From: Methanobacteriota archaeon
GTDB taxonomy: Archaea > Thermoplasmatota > Thermoplasmata > RBG-16-68-12
NCBI GenBank assembly: GCA_005878415.1
Contig: VBMM01000035.1
Span: 1-12,496 of the forward strand
Direction of reading: 5' to 3'
Length of the DNA: 12,496 bases
Part shown: positions 1 to 6,805 of the stretch, in pieces
Numbering within the stretch: the first letter of the stretch is position 1
Layout: each line of letters opens with the position of its first letter
The notes under the pieces: model-generated
Databases searched by the model: none
The model's input: the letters and a program-made list of their open reading frames with translations, nothing else
Told to the model about the DNA's origin: nothing
Translations under genes and position numbers: made by a program

Positions 1-213
1 AGCGCCAACCCGAACGTCCGGAGCGAAGCGAACTACACGACGCTGCACAAGGCCGCGGCGCACGGGAACCTCGACATCGTGCGCATGCTGCTCGATCGCG
101 GCGCGGATCCGAACGCGACGCGGGACGGCGGCAACACGCCGCTCGACGACGCCCGCGAGAAGGGCCACCAGGCGATCGCGGAACTCCTGAAGGAACGCGG
201 GGCAAAAGGCTAG
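1..213 (+). CDS. Ankyrin-repeat protein, C-terminal fragment
   Basis: The first reading frame is open from the window edge to the TAG at 211-213 and gives 70 residues, so the start is outside the window. Two ankyrin repeats are readable. The first runs from about residue 11 and carries the core TLHKAAAHGNLDIVRMLLDRGADPN; the second has NTPLDDAREKGHQAIAELLKERGA. The spacing of the TPL/TLH, AA..G and LL..GA elements is the normal 33-residue period. Ankyrin repeats bind other proteins, but the partner cannot be told from this fragment. The last repeat runs to the C terminus with no extra domain after it. The gene converges on the aminotransferase, with only 38 bp between the two stop codons. Family assignment is firm; function is unknown. 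Confidence 0.88.
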   Translation, partial: SANPNVRSEANYTTLHKAAAHGNLDIVRMLLDRGADPNATRDGGNTPLDDAREKGHQAIAELLKERGAKG

Positions 214-251
214 GCCGCCCGCGATTCCTACTCGATGGAGCAGGATACGGT

Positions 252-1415
252 TCATCCGAGTTTCGCGAGGACCTCGCCGATCCGCCGCACGCCCTCGGTG
301 ATCGTCTCGCGCGACGCCGCGTACGAGATTCGGATGTGACCTTCGCCCGCCACGCCGAACGCGCTGCCCGGCGTCACGGCGACGGAGGCCTCCTTCAGGA
401 TCCGCTCACACAGGGTCGCGCTGTCGCCGCGGACGTCGACCTTCGGGAAGACGTAGAAGGCGCCGCTCGGCCGATCCGTCGAGAGTCGGTCGATCTTCGC
501 GACCTCCTTCATGACGAGGTCCCTCCGGGCGCGGAACTCCGCCACCATCGCGTCGAGCGGGGCGGTCGGCCCTCGGAGGGCCGCGACGCCGGCCTTCTGC
601 GCGAACGCGGTCGCGCATGTGATCGTGTGCTCCTGGACCTTCACGATCTCCTTGAATAGCGGCGTCGGTGCGACGAGCCATCCGAGCCGCCATCCCGTCA
701 TCGCGTACGTCTTCGAGAATCCGTGCACGGTGACGGTCCGGTCGAACATGCCGTCCAGGGACGCGGGCGAGACGTGCTCACCGTCGTAGAGGATCTTCTC
801 GTAGATCTCGTCGCTCACGACGATCAGGTCGCGGTCCGCCGCGAGATCGGCGAGGGCCCGCATCGCGTCGCGCGAGTACACCGAGCCGCCCGGGTTCGAC
901 GGGGAATTGAGCATCAGGAGGCGCGTGCGCGGCGTGATGGCCGCCGCGACCGTTTCCGCGGAGGGGACGAAGCCGTCCTCGTCCGCGGCGCGCACGGGCA
1001 CGGGCTTCGCTCCCGCGAGCGTGACCATCGGGCCGTACGAGACCCAGCCCGGATCCGGGATGAGCGCCTCGTCGCCTCGGTCCAACAGGGCCATGCATGT
1101 GAGGAAGAGCGTATGCTTCGTCGGCGCGACGATCACGTTCTCCGGCTTCGCGGGGATCTTGTTCTCCTTCTGGGACTTCTCCGCGATCGCCTCCCGCAAT
1201 TCCTTGATCCCCGGAGCCGGCGTATACTTCGTGTAGCCGTCGTCCAGGGCCTTCTTCGCCGCCTCGACGATATGCGCCGGCGTCGGGAAGTCGGGCTCGC
1301 CGATCGCCAGGGAGACGACCTTCTCGCCGCGGGCTTTCATCTCCGTGACGAGCTCGCTGATGCGGACCGTGGGCGAGGACTCGATGGAGAGGACGCGCTT
1401 CGCGAAACGGGCCAT
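252..1415 (-). CDS. Pyridoxal-phosphate aminotransferase, class I/II (aspartate aminotransferase-like)
   Basis: A 387-residue fold-type I aminotransferase, a normal length for the family. It transfers an amino group between an amino acid and a 2-oxo acid in the cytoplasm. Visible hallmarks are the N-terminal SLAIGEPDFPTP segment (residues 35-46), DPGW with Trp124 stacking on the cofactor, NSPSNPGG (170-177, Asn174), SDEIY (201-205, Asp202 pairing with the pyridine nitrogen), the Schiff-base lysine Lys235 in HGFSKTYAMTGWRLGW, and Arg362 in IRISYA for the substrate carboxylate. The usual glycine-rich cofactor loop reads APTKHTLF, a variant on the common form. Substrate cannot be fixed from sequence: aspartate, aromatic or branched amino acids are all possible. 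The ATG at 1415 follows a TATA-like box by about 26 nt, consistent with a leaderless message. Two palindromes lie further upstream at 1481 and 1542. Confidence 0.93.
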   Translation of the reverse strand: MARFAKRVLSIESSPTVRISELVTEMKARGEKVVSLAIGEPDFPTPAHIVEAAKKALDDGYTKYTPAPGIKELREAIAEKSQKENKIPAKPENVIVAPTKHTLFLTCMALLDRGDEALIPDPGWVSYGPMVTLAGAKPVPVRAADEDGFVPSAETVAAAITPRTRLLMLNSPSNPGGSVYSRDAMRALADLAADRDLIVVSDEIYEKILYDGEHVSPASLDGMFDRTVTVHGFSKTYAMTGWRLGWLVAPTPLFKEIVKVQEHTITCATAFAQKAGVAALRGPTAPLDAMVAEFRARRDLVMKEVAKIDRLSTDRPSGAFYVFPKVDVRGDSATLCERILKEASVAVTPGSAFGVAGEGHIRISYAASRETITEGVRRIGEVLAKLG

Positions 1416-1433
1416 GGGGCCGGGGAAGACGGA

Positions 1434-1446
1434 GGGATAGAAAAGG
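1434..1446 (-). promoter_or_regulatory. TATA-like promoter of the aminotransferase gene
   Basis: On the minus strand this reads CCTTTTCTATCCC, an A/T island in GC-rich surroundings. Its centre is about 26 nt before the ATG at 1415, the spacing expected for an archaeal leaderless transcript. It implies that the aminotransferase can be transcribed apart from the upstream small gene. The box is not a strong match to the consensus. Confidence 0.45.
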
Positions 1447-1480
1447 ATTCACCGGACGAGGTCCACTCGAGCGAGACCGT

Positions 1481-1500
1481 TTTTACTCAGTAGAGTAAAA
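1481..1500. promoter_or_regulatory. Palindrome A, operator-like (TTTTACTCAGTAGAGTAAAA)
   Basis: The arms TTTTACTC and GAGTAAAA are perfect 8-bp inverted copies around a 4-bp centre. It is one of three near-identical sites within 410 bp. It sits about 66 bp upstream of the aminotransferase ATG and about 40 bp beyond the TATA-like box. This suggests a binding site for a dimeric regulator, possibly an activator if it serves the aminotransferase. No regulator gene is identified in the window. Confidence 0.6.
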
Positions 1501-1541
1501 CACGAAGCGAGCCTGCTGCTCAGCCTGCGAAACGGGAACTT

Positions 1542-1561
1542 TTTTACTCAGTTGGGTAAAA
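1542..1561. promoter_or_regulatory. Palindrome B, operator-like (TTTTACTCAGTTGGGTAAAA)
   Basis: Same element as palindrome A, with one mismatch between the arms (GGGTAAAA instead of GAGTAAAA). Its centre is 61 bp from that of site A. The stop codon of the small minus-strand gene (1548-1550) lies inside it. A role as a transcription terminator is possible but weaker: the hairpin would be A/U-rich with a very tight loop. Confidence 0.6.
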
Positions 1562-1871
1562 TCGATCCCAGAGTGGCGTTGGATACGACGTGTTCGACCC
1601 CGTTCGCTCGGAGGAATCCACGGACGGCCTCGAGCCGGTCGCGGGCCACGAACAAGACGGACTGCCCGAGGTACCGTACTCCTTCGAGTTCCACGAACCC
1701 CGGATATCGGTACGTCTTCCCGTTTGCGGAGACGGTGTGGCCGAACACGAAGCGGCGGACCCGCGTGCACTGCAGGAGATTGGCGCTATCCACGTCCCAC
1801 GTGACGATGTATCCGACCAGGAATCGATCTCTCTGCCGACGGGCGCGACGGACGGATCTCCGGGGCGGCAT
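1548..1871 (-). CDS. Small basic protein of unknown family, flanked by palindromes
   Basis: I do not recognise this family. From the ATG at 1871 it has 107 residues: a very basic head (MPPRRSVRRARRQRDR), then a compact alpha/beta-looking core beginning VGYIVTWDVDS, followed by FVFGHTVSANGKTYRYPGFVELEGVRYLGQSVLFVARDRLEAVRGFLRANGVEHVV. The opening strand ending in Asp, and the later strand-helix-strand order, loosely recall small ferredoxin-like folds such as Cas2, but no Cas genes or CRISPR repeats are nearby and I do not make that call. The start is uncertain. ATG 1964 overlaps the gltX stop as ATGA, which would couple the genes and give 138 residues; ATG 1904 gives 118. The extra codons are AT-rich at third positions, unlike coding DNA here, so I prefer 1871. 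AGA codons and slightly lower GC hint at a different origin. Confidence 0.6.
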   Translation of the reverse strand: MPPRRSVRRARRQRDRFLVGYIVTWDVDSANLLQCTRVRRFVFGHTVSANGKTYRYPGFVELEGVRYLGQSVLFVARDRLEAVRGFLRANGVEHVVSNATLGSILPN

Positions 1872-1890
1872 TTTACTCAGTTGAGTAAAA
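1871..1890. promoter_or_regulatory. Palindrome C, operator-like (TTTTACTCAGTTGAGTAAAA)
   Basis: The best of the three sites: perfect 9-bp arms TTTTACTCA/TGAGTAAAA around GT. On the minus strand its last A is the A of the small gene's ATG, so a bound protein would cover that translation start region. It lies 71 bp downstream of the gltX stop. If the longer start of the small gene is used, the site is read in frame as FTQLSK. Confidence 0.65.
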
Positions 1891-1960
1891 ACGCGCGTGG
1901 ACATCAACGCTCCATCCGGAGGGATCGGTGAAAGTGAAAATCCGTCCGGGGCGGAGCGAA

Positions 1961-3631
1961 TCATCGATGCGCGAAGTACGCGCGGACCTCGGCCGTGCTC
2001 ACGTGGTCGATCCGGGCGAACCCGACCCGCTCGAACTGCACGAGGTCATCGACCTTCAGCGAGGCGACGAGCGGCTCCGCGAGGCCCCGCGCCTCCGCCC
2101 CATTGGGCATGACGAGATGCGTCTGTACGCCGTGCGTGACCCACTGGACCTTCGGGATGTCCTTGTTCTCCATGGACACGAACGTCGCGCGGTGCTCCAG
2201 GACGACGTTGCAGAAGTCCTTGAGCCGCACCTCCTTTCCGCGGAACCTGTCGAAGTCTTCCTTCGCGACGTCGACCTTCGGACCCGCCGGGATCTCCCGC
2301 ACGCCGCGGCCCGGGAAGTCCGGGTGGAGCGGCGCCCGCACCCGCTCGATCGGCGGGAGTCCGGCAATCTCCACCGCCACCGGATCGGGGACGAAGAAGT
2401 ACCGGTTCGCCTCCTTGTCAATCATCTTCCGATTCTCCGCGTACAAGGTCTCCGCCGGCACCTCGATGTCGCTCAGGCTCAGCCCGAACGACAAGACGAA
2501 CGCCCGCAACGCGGCGGGCCGGATCCCGCGCCGCCGCATCGACTGGAGGGTCCACGTGCGCGGGTCGTCGATCCCCGTGAGGCGGCCCTCCGCGATTTCC
2601 TTCCGGTAGCGGGACTTGGACAACTCGAGATCCTTGAAGCGCAAGATGCCGAAATGCACGAACGCTGGACGATGCGCGATCTCGAGGACATCCCAAATCC
2701 GCGCCTCCATCATGTCCTCCATGACCAGGTCTTTGCCGCGGAGCACGTGCGTGATTCCGAGCAAGTGGTCGTCGACGGCCCACGAGAACTCGAGCATCGG
2801 CCACACCCGGTACCGCGTCCCGACGCGCGGGTGCTCCCGCTCCGCGATCCGGAACAGGACGCGGTCGCGGAACGCGGGGTTCGGGTGGGCCATGTCCGTC
2901 TTCAGGCGGACGACGGCCTCGCCCTCGCCGTACTCCCCGTCGAGCATCGCCTTCCACATCGCGATCGTCTCGTCGACGTCCTGGATGCGGTGTACGCACG
3001 CGCGCTTCGCCTCGCGGTTCTTCCGCAGCGTCGCGGCGTCGCACTCGCAGACGTACGCCTCTCCCGTCGCGAGCAGCTTCTCCGCCCACTCGTAGTGCAG
3101 CGGGATGCGGTCGCTCTTGTACAGGACGTCGTGGTACTCGACCCCGGCCCAGTCGAGGCCCTCCTTCACCTGGTCGAACGCCTCCGGCAGGAGGGGCTTC
3201 TCCTCCGAGCCGATCGTGTCGTCGAACACCAGGAGGAGCCGGCCGTGGTACCGCTTCGTGTACGCGTCGTTCAGGACGAACGCCCGCGCGTTCCCGATGT
3301 GCAGCGGTCCGCTCGGGTACGGCGCGAGGCGGAGGACGACCTTCCCGTCCATGGCGCCGGGCAACGGCGGGAGCTCCTTCGGGCCGACGTCGGCGCGGGT
3401 GTGCTCCAGCAGCTCCGGCGCGATCAAGGTCAGCTGGGCGCGCTGCGCGTCGGGCGCGAGGCGGTTCACCTCCGCGACGATCCGCTCGACCGTTGTCGCC
3501 GCCTCGCTTGCGCGACCTCGCAGGGAGGAATCCTCCGCGAGCAGCCGGCCCAGGACCGCCTTCGCGTCCGCCTTGCCGTCATGGAGGACCGCGTTGTGCA
3601 ACGCGAACTTCCTCGCGGAATCCAGGCTCAC
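1961..3631 (-). CDS. gltX: Glutamyl-tRNA synthetase, archaeal type
   Basis: A 556-residue class I aminoacyl-tRNA synthetase that joins glutamate to tRNA. Archaeal GluRS is usually non-discriminating: it also makes Glu-tRNA(Gln), which GatDE then amidates. The enzyme has an N-terminal helical extension of about 95 residues typical of the archaeal/eukaryotic branch, then the catalytic fold starting at VVLRLAPYPSGPLHIGNAR with the HIGH-like HIGN at 111-114, and the KMSKS-like loop LELSKS at 335-340. The C-terminal part from about residue 400 (FFVPDPVAVEIAG) is the beta-barrel anticodon-binding region of the GlnRS-like type, not the bacterial helical one. The GTG at 3631 is chosen because a clear TATA box lies 25 nt upstream. 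The gene is followed by the palindrome-marked small gene, whose longest start overlaps this stop as ATGA. Confidence 0.96.
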   Translation of the reverse strand: MSLDSARKFALHNAVLHDGKADAKAVLGRLLAEDSSLRGRASEAATTVERIVAEVNRLAPDAQRAQLTLIAPELLEHTRADVGPKELPPLPGAMDGKVVLRLAPYPSGPLHIGNARAFVLNDAYTKRYHGRLLLVFDDTIGSEEKPLLPEAFDQVKEGLDWAGVEYHDVLYKSDRIPLHYEWAEKLLATGEAYVCECDAATLRKNREAKRACVHRIQDVDETIAMWKAMLDGEYGEGEAVVRLKTDMAHPNPAFRDRVLFRIAEREHPRVGTRYRVWPMLEFSWAVDDHLLGITHVLRGKDLVMEDMMEARIWDVLEIAHRPAFVHFGILRFKDLELSKSRYRKEIAEGRLTGIDDPRTWTLQSMRRRGIRPAALRAFVLSFGLSLSDIEVPAETLYAENRKMIDKEANRYFFVPDPVAVEIAGLPPIERVRAPLHPDFPGRGVREIPAGPKVDVAKEDFDRFRGKEVRLKDFCNVVLEHRATFVSMENKDIPKVQWVTHGVQTHLVMPNGAEARGLAEPLVASLKVDDLVQFERVGFARIDHVSTAEVRAYFAHR

Positions 3632-3651
3632 GGTCGTCCGAACCGAACGGG

Positions 3652-3660
3652 CCTATAAAG
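3652..3660 (-). promoter_or_regulatory. TATA box of gltX
   Basis: On the minus strand the box reads CTTTATAGG, the clearest TATA match in the window. Its centre is 25 nt upstream of the GTG at 3631, so the message should begin at or within a few bases of the start codon. It lies in the 164-bp divergent spacer shared with the surface-protein gene. Confidence 0.72.
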
Positions 3661-3764
3661 ACTTCTTCGGCGCGAAACCCCGCCGACATCGGGCGATGCG
3701 CGTCGACGTTCCCGGTGTTGAGAACGGACCGCGGCGCCGCGTTCCGCAAAAAGTGTCCCAGGAA

Positions 3765-3773
3765 CGTTTATGG
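3765..3773 (+). promoter_or_regulatory. TATA box of the PKD/CARDB surface-protein gene
   Basis: CGTTTATGG stands out in GC-rich surroundings. Its centre is about 27 nt before the in-frame GTG at 3796. This supports a leaderless start there and argues against the longer open frame reaching back into gltX. The preceding stretch 3747-3755 is purine-rich, but I cannot define a BRE. Confidence 0.6.
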
Positions 3774-3795
3774 TCCGCGGGACGCCCTACTATCC

Positions 3796-4737
3796 GTGGG
3801 CCGGGCGTGGTGGAAGCCGCTCTCCTTGCAGGAGCGGGCCGGGATCGCGTGCGTGGTCTGGGCCATCGCGCTGTTCATCCTCGCGGTGGCGGCCGCGATT
3901 CCCGGAGGACCGACGGCCGCGCTGACCGCGGACGACCTCCGTCCGATCGTCGGCCAGAGCGTACACTTCGACGCCGCCGCGAGCGCGGGGCACGACCAGG
4001 GACTCGGACGGATCGTCTCCTACCGGTTCGACTTCGGTGACGGCGCGGGGACGGTGGAGCAGATCCCCCCGACCGCGATCCACGCCTACGCCGACGTCGG
4101 TGCGCGCCGGGCGACCGTCACGGTGCGCGACGCGCGCGGCAACGAGGGGATCGCGTCGCTGACGATCGACGTGCGGTCCGTGCCGACGCCGACGGGACCC
4201 GCGCCGGACCTCACGCCGCGTGCGGCGTCGACGAACCCGGCGAGTCCGCTCGAGGGCCAGGTTGTCAGCGTCTCGATCACGATCGTGAACCACGGCGGGG
4301 CGTCGGCGGAGTCCGCGACGATCGACGTGTACGACGAGCGGCCGAACGGGACGACGGTCGCGATCGGTCAGGTCGTCCTCGGCGAGCCCCTTTCGACCGG
4401 CGCGTCGACGACCGTGTACTCGCAATCGTTCCTCGCCGTCGGGGTGGGAGAGCACACGATCCGAATCGTGATCGGAAACGTGACGCCGACGGAATCGAAC
4501 ACGAGTGACAATACGCGGAAAGTCGCGATGACTGTGCGGCCATCCATGGGACCGGGACCAACGGGAGGAGAAATCCCGTTCGGGACGTTGGCGATCATCG
4601 TGGGCCTTCTTGCCGCCGGAATCGCGGCGCTCGTCGGGGCGGCGACGCTCCTCACGCGGCCTCGGAAGCGCGGGCCGCTGGAACCGCCGCCCGCGGAACC
4701 GACCGATCAATCGCCGCCGCCGCTCCATCCGCCGTGA
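3796..4737 (+). CDS. Membrane-anchored surface protein with PKD and CARDB domains
   Basis: A 313-residue protein from GTG 3796. It has an N-terminal hydrophobic helix (about residues 16-35, IACVVWAIALFILAVAAAI) that may be a signal or a membrane anchor. A PKD beta-sandwich follows (about 44-128, signature SYRFDFGDG and the terminal YADVGARRATVTVRD strands). Next is a CARDB-type domain (about 137-248: PDLTPRAASTNPASPLEGQVVSVSITIVNHG and a closing TESNTSDNTRKVAMTV). A second membrane helix (about 262-286) and a short proline-rich, basic tail (RPRKRGPLEPPPAEP) end it. Both domain types are adhesion or spacer modules on the outside of archaeal cells; there is no catalytic motif, so a structural or binding role is inferred. 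The open frame continues upstream over the gltX start, but the TATA spacing favours 3796. The UbiD-family gene follows after 84 bp on the same strand. Confidence 0.85.
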   Translation: MGRAWWKPLSLQERAGIACVVWAIALFILAVAAAIPGGPTAALTADDLRPIVGQSVHFDAAASAGHDQGLGRIVSYRFDFGDGAGTVEQIPPTAIHAYADVGARRATVTVRDARGNEGIASLTIDVRSVPTPTGPAPDLTPRAASTNPASPLEGQVVSVSITIVNHGGASAESATIDVYDERPNGTTVAIGQVVLGEPLSTGASTTVYSQSFLAVGVGEHTIRIVIGNVTPTESNTSDNTRKVAMTVRPSMGPGPTGGEIPFGTLAIIVGLLAAGIAALVGAATLLTRPRKRGPLEPPPAEPTDQSPPPLHPP

Positions 4738-4808
4738 GCGCCGACGCGACGTACGCCCGCGGCCGGGCGGACCCGCAACGCCTAAGGAGGCGGACCCGAT
4801 TCGCGGGC

Positions 4809-4815
4809 GAGAGGT
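4809..4815 (+). promoter_or_regulatory. Ribosome binding site of the UbiD-family gene
   Basis: GAGAGGT lies 6 nt before the ATG at 4822 and supports that start. A better Shine-Dalgarno match, AAGGAGG at 4784-4790, lies 31 nt upstream but has no ATG, GTG or TTG at a usable distance. No clear TATA box is seen in the 84-bp gap after the surface-protein gene, so read-through from that gene is likely. Confidence 0.5.
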
Positions 4816-4821
4816 CCTTGC

Positions 4822-6096
4822 ATGGCGGTGCGCGAGTGGCTGGAGCGGTTCTCCGACGACGTCCTCCGGATCGACGCGGACACGAGCCGGGAGGTCGAGG
4901 CGACGCGCATCCTCGTACGGGAACCGCGGCGGCCCGTCCACTTCCGGTCGCTCGACGGGTCCGAGGCGGTCGGCAACCTGTGGTCGACGCGGGGCCGGGT
5001 CGCTGCGGCGCTACGCACGCCAAGCGAGACGTTGCTCGGCCGCCTCATGGAGGCCCAGACGCATCCGAAGGACACGCGCCTCGTCGACAGCGCCCCGTTC
5101 CTGAAGCACTCCTCGACCGACGTGAACCTCCTCGGTCTCCCGGTCCCGAAGCTGTTCCCCCGCGACGCGGGTCGGTACATCACAGCCGGCGTCTGGGTCG
5201 CGGAGTGGAAGGGCGTCCGGAACCTCTCGTTTCACCGGATCCTGCTGCTCGACAAGGACCGGGGCGCGTGCCGGATCGTCCCGCGGCATTTGCGGCACAT
5301 GTACAACGAGGCGATCCAGGCAGGCGAGGAACTCAAGGTCGCCGTCTGCATCGGCCTCGATCCGTGGAACCTGCTCGCGGGCGGGACGTCGGTCGAGTAC
5401 GGCGTCGATGAGAGCCGCATCGCGTCCGCCCTCACCCAATCGTGTCTCGGCAAGCCCGTCGACATGGTCCGAATCAAGGATGGGCTGACGGTCCCCGCGG
5501 ACGCCGAATACGTCCTCGAAGGCCGGCTGGTCAACGAGACGCACGACGAGGGACCGTTCGTCGATGCGGTCCGCACGTACGATCGCGTGAGGAAGGAGCC
5601 CGTCCTCGTCGTCGAGCGGATCTACCACCGCGACGACCCGATCTTCCACATCATCGTCGGTGGGCTCGATGAGCACTTCATGTTCATGGGGATGCCGCGC
5701 GAGCCCGTCATCTACCAGGCGGTCTCCCGCGCCGTGCCGCATGTGAAAGCGGTCCGCCTCACGGAAGGCGGATGTGCATGGCTCCACGGCGTCGTCTCGA
5801 TCCGCAAGCAGCACCAGGGCGACGCGAAGAACGCGATCATGGCGGCGTTCGGCGCGCACACGTCGATGAAGCGGGTCGTCATCGTCGACGAGGACATCGA
5901 CATCTTCGACGATCGGGACGTCGAGTGGGCGATCGCGACGCGGTTCCAGGCGGACCGCGGACTCGTCGTCCTGCATGATGTCCGCGGTTCGTCGATCGAT
6001 CCGTCCGCGAGAGACGGCTTCACCTCGAAGATGGGGATCGACGCGACACGGCCCCTCGGCGCGGACCCTGCGATGTTCGACAAGGCGACGCTCTAG
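4822..6096 (+). CDS. UbiD-family prenylated-FMN decarboxylase (candidate anhydromevalonate phosphate decarboxylase)
   Basis: A 424-residue UbiD-type decarboxylase, acting in the cytoplasm on an alpha,beta-unsaturated carboxylic acid with prenyl-FMN. Family marks are the NLSFHR segment (Asn134, Arg139, the likely catalytic arginine), the PRHLRHMYNEA...GEELKVAVCIGLDPW block (154-182), PADAEYVLEG (225-234) with the glutamates that hold the metal and cofactor phosphate, EGPF (243-246), the HIIVGGLDEH...GMPREP region (276-295) with candidate catalytic acids, and the C-terminal TSKMGIDATRPLG (401-413). In archaea without the eukaryotic mevalonate branch, a UbiD homologue decarboxylates trans-anhydromevalonate 5-phosphate toward isoprenoid lipids; the compact length fits, but a quinone or aromatic substrate cannot be excluded. 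UbiX and the dehydratase partner are not in the window, so the substrate is inferred only from the organism type. Confidence 0.88.
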   Translation: MAVREWLERFSDDVLRIDADTSREVEATRILVREPRRPVHFRSLDGSEAVGNLWSTRGRVAAALRTPSETLLGRLMEAQTHPKDTRLVDSAPFLKHSSTDVNLLGLPVPKLFPRDAGRYITAGVWVAEWKGVRNLSFHRILLLDKDRGACRIVPRHLRHMYNEAIQAGEELKVAVCIGLDPWNLLAGGTSVEYGVDESRIASALTQSCLGKPVDMVRIKDGLTVPADAEYVLEGRLVNETHDEGPFVDAVRTYDRVRKEPVLVVERIYHRDDPIFHIIVGGLDEHFMFMGMPREPVIYQAVSRAVPHVKAVRLTEGGCAWLHGVVSIRKQHQGDAKNAIMAAFGAHTSMKRVVIVDEDIDIFDDRDVEWAIATRFQADRGLVVLHDVRGSSIDPSARDGFTSKMGIDATRPLGADPAMFDKATL

Positions 6097-6159
6097 TCAT
6101 CCATGTCCGAGAACGTGAGATGGACGCGGACGTCCCTAAGAGGCTGGCTCCTGGGGTGC

Positions 6160-6183
6160 CCCGTACCGCGGGCCTAGTACGGG
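6160..6183 (-). terminator. Hairpin at the 3' end of vapC
   Basis: The arms CCCGTAC (6160-6166) and GTACGGG (6177-6183) are perfect 7-bp inverted copies with a 10-nt loop that holds the vapC stop codon (6174-6176). There is no U-tract, so calling it a terminator is tentative. It could instead protect the 3' end of the message or reduce read-through into the UbiD-family gene from the opposite side. Confidence 0.3.
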
Positions 6184-6587
6184 ACCACCTCCAAACCCGC
6201 CAGCTCCCTGAGCCGCTCAAAGTGGGCCACATTCCGGGTGACGACTCCGTCGGCCCCCGTTCGGATCGCGACGGCTGCCGTGAGGCTGTCCGCACCGACA
6301 TCGTGACCCCTCCGGCGGAGTTCGCCGCCGAGCTCGGCGGCTTTTGTCGCGTCCTCGACGGATACCGGCAACAAAACAAGACGGGCGAGCACCCTCGAAT
6401 ACAGATCGAGAAGTTTCGTCCGCTGGCTTCGGTCGCGGATGGAATGGACGCCGAGGAGGGCTTCGTACACGTTGAAGGCAGTCGTCGCCAGGACCTCGCC
6501 GTGGCGCTCGAGTTCCTCGGAAACCGCTCGGACCTCGTCCGGGTTTTCGACGATGTCGATCAAGAACGTCGTGTCGAGACATTTCAA
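6174..6587 (-). CDS. vapC: VapC-type PIN-domain toxin (ribonuclease)
   Basis: A 137-residue PIN-domain protein, the usual VapC length. VapC toxins cut specific RNAs, often tRNA or rRNA, when freed from their antitoxin. The acidic metal-binding set is readable: Asp5 in MKCLDTTFLID, Glu42 in FNVYEALLG, Asp100 in DVGADSLTAAVA, with the fourth position being Asn119 in VTRNVAHFERL, as in many family members. The protein looks intact. Translation begins at TTG 6587, overlapping the antitoxin stop as TTGA, so the two are translationally coupled. It is read against the direction of the genes on both sides. Confidence 0.92.
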   Translation of the reverse strand: MKCLDTTFLIDIVENPDEVRAVSEELERHGEVLATTAFNVYEALLGVHSIRDRSQRTKLLDLYSRVLARLVLLPVSVEDATKAAELGGELRRRGHDVGADSLTAAVAIRTGADGVVTRNVAHFERLRELAGLEVVPY

Positions 6588-6805
6588 TGGGTGGCCACCC
6601 GCCGATCCAGCCGGCTCCGGTTCTCACGGACCATGCGGGCGAGGCCGGTCCGGCCCCGCAATTCCGGATAGAGTCCGATCACCTCGGAAAGCTTACCCCC
6701 CTCCCGGGCGAGCCGGAGGACCGTGTCGGAGAAGCTCTCGCCCGCCAGCTTGTGCCGGTGGAGGACCCGGTACGCCTCATCGGAGAGGCTGATCGTCTTC
6801 GTCAT
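6584..6805 (-). CDS. vapB: VapB-type antitoxin (DUF217 family)
   Basis: A 73-residue protein, MTKTISLSDEAYRVLHRHKL..., with the SLSDEAY...L...K..GESFSDTVLRL pattern of the archaeal VapB/DUF217 antitoxins. The N-terminal half should bind DNA as a ribbon-helix-helix or similar dimer; the C-terminal part (about residues 45-73, with LARMVRENRSRL) should block the VapC active site. An in-frame ATG at 6847 would add 14 residues, but 6805 is preferred because a TATA-like box lies 27 nt upstream and an inverted repeat abuts it. It overlaps vapC by 4 bp and is the first gene of the pair, the usual order. Autorepression by the VapBC complex is expected from the family. Confidence 0.88.
   Translation of the reverse strand: MTKTISLSDEAYRVLHRHKLAGESFSDTVLRLAREGGKLSEVIGLYPELRGRTGLARMVRENRSRLDRRVATH

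Noticed and set aside
1548..1871. Small protein as Cas2
   Set aside because: Only the first strand ending in Asp and the small size resemble Cas2. The rest of the sequence does not match what I know of Cas2, and there is no CRISPR context.
1481..1890. Palindromes as a CRISPR array
   Set aside because: Only three copies, with unequal spacing (61 and 329 bp between centres), and the larger interval is a coding frame. No Cas gene is present.
1928..3658. 576-residue open frame on the plus strand across gltX
   Set aside because: It is antisense to a complete glutamyl-tRNA synthetase with all class I motifs, and its translation is rich in Arg, Asp, Leu and His with no domain. High GC with strong third-position bias opens such shadow frames.
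4784..4790. AAGGAGG as the ribosome site of an unlisted gene
   Set aside because: No ATG, GTG or TTG occurs 4-12 nt downstream, and no separate frame starts there before the UbiD gene. It is probably a chance match or inactive.
5011..5976. 321-residue minus-strand frame across the UbiD-family gene
   Set aside because: Antisense shadow of a gene with clear UbiD motifs; no motif of its own.
6097..6173. tRNA or other structured RNA between the UbiD gene and vapC
   Set aside because: The 77-bp gap has one short stem near vapC but no cloverleaf, T-loop motif or CCA-type end.
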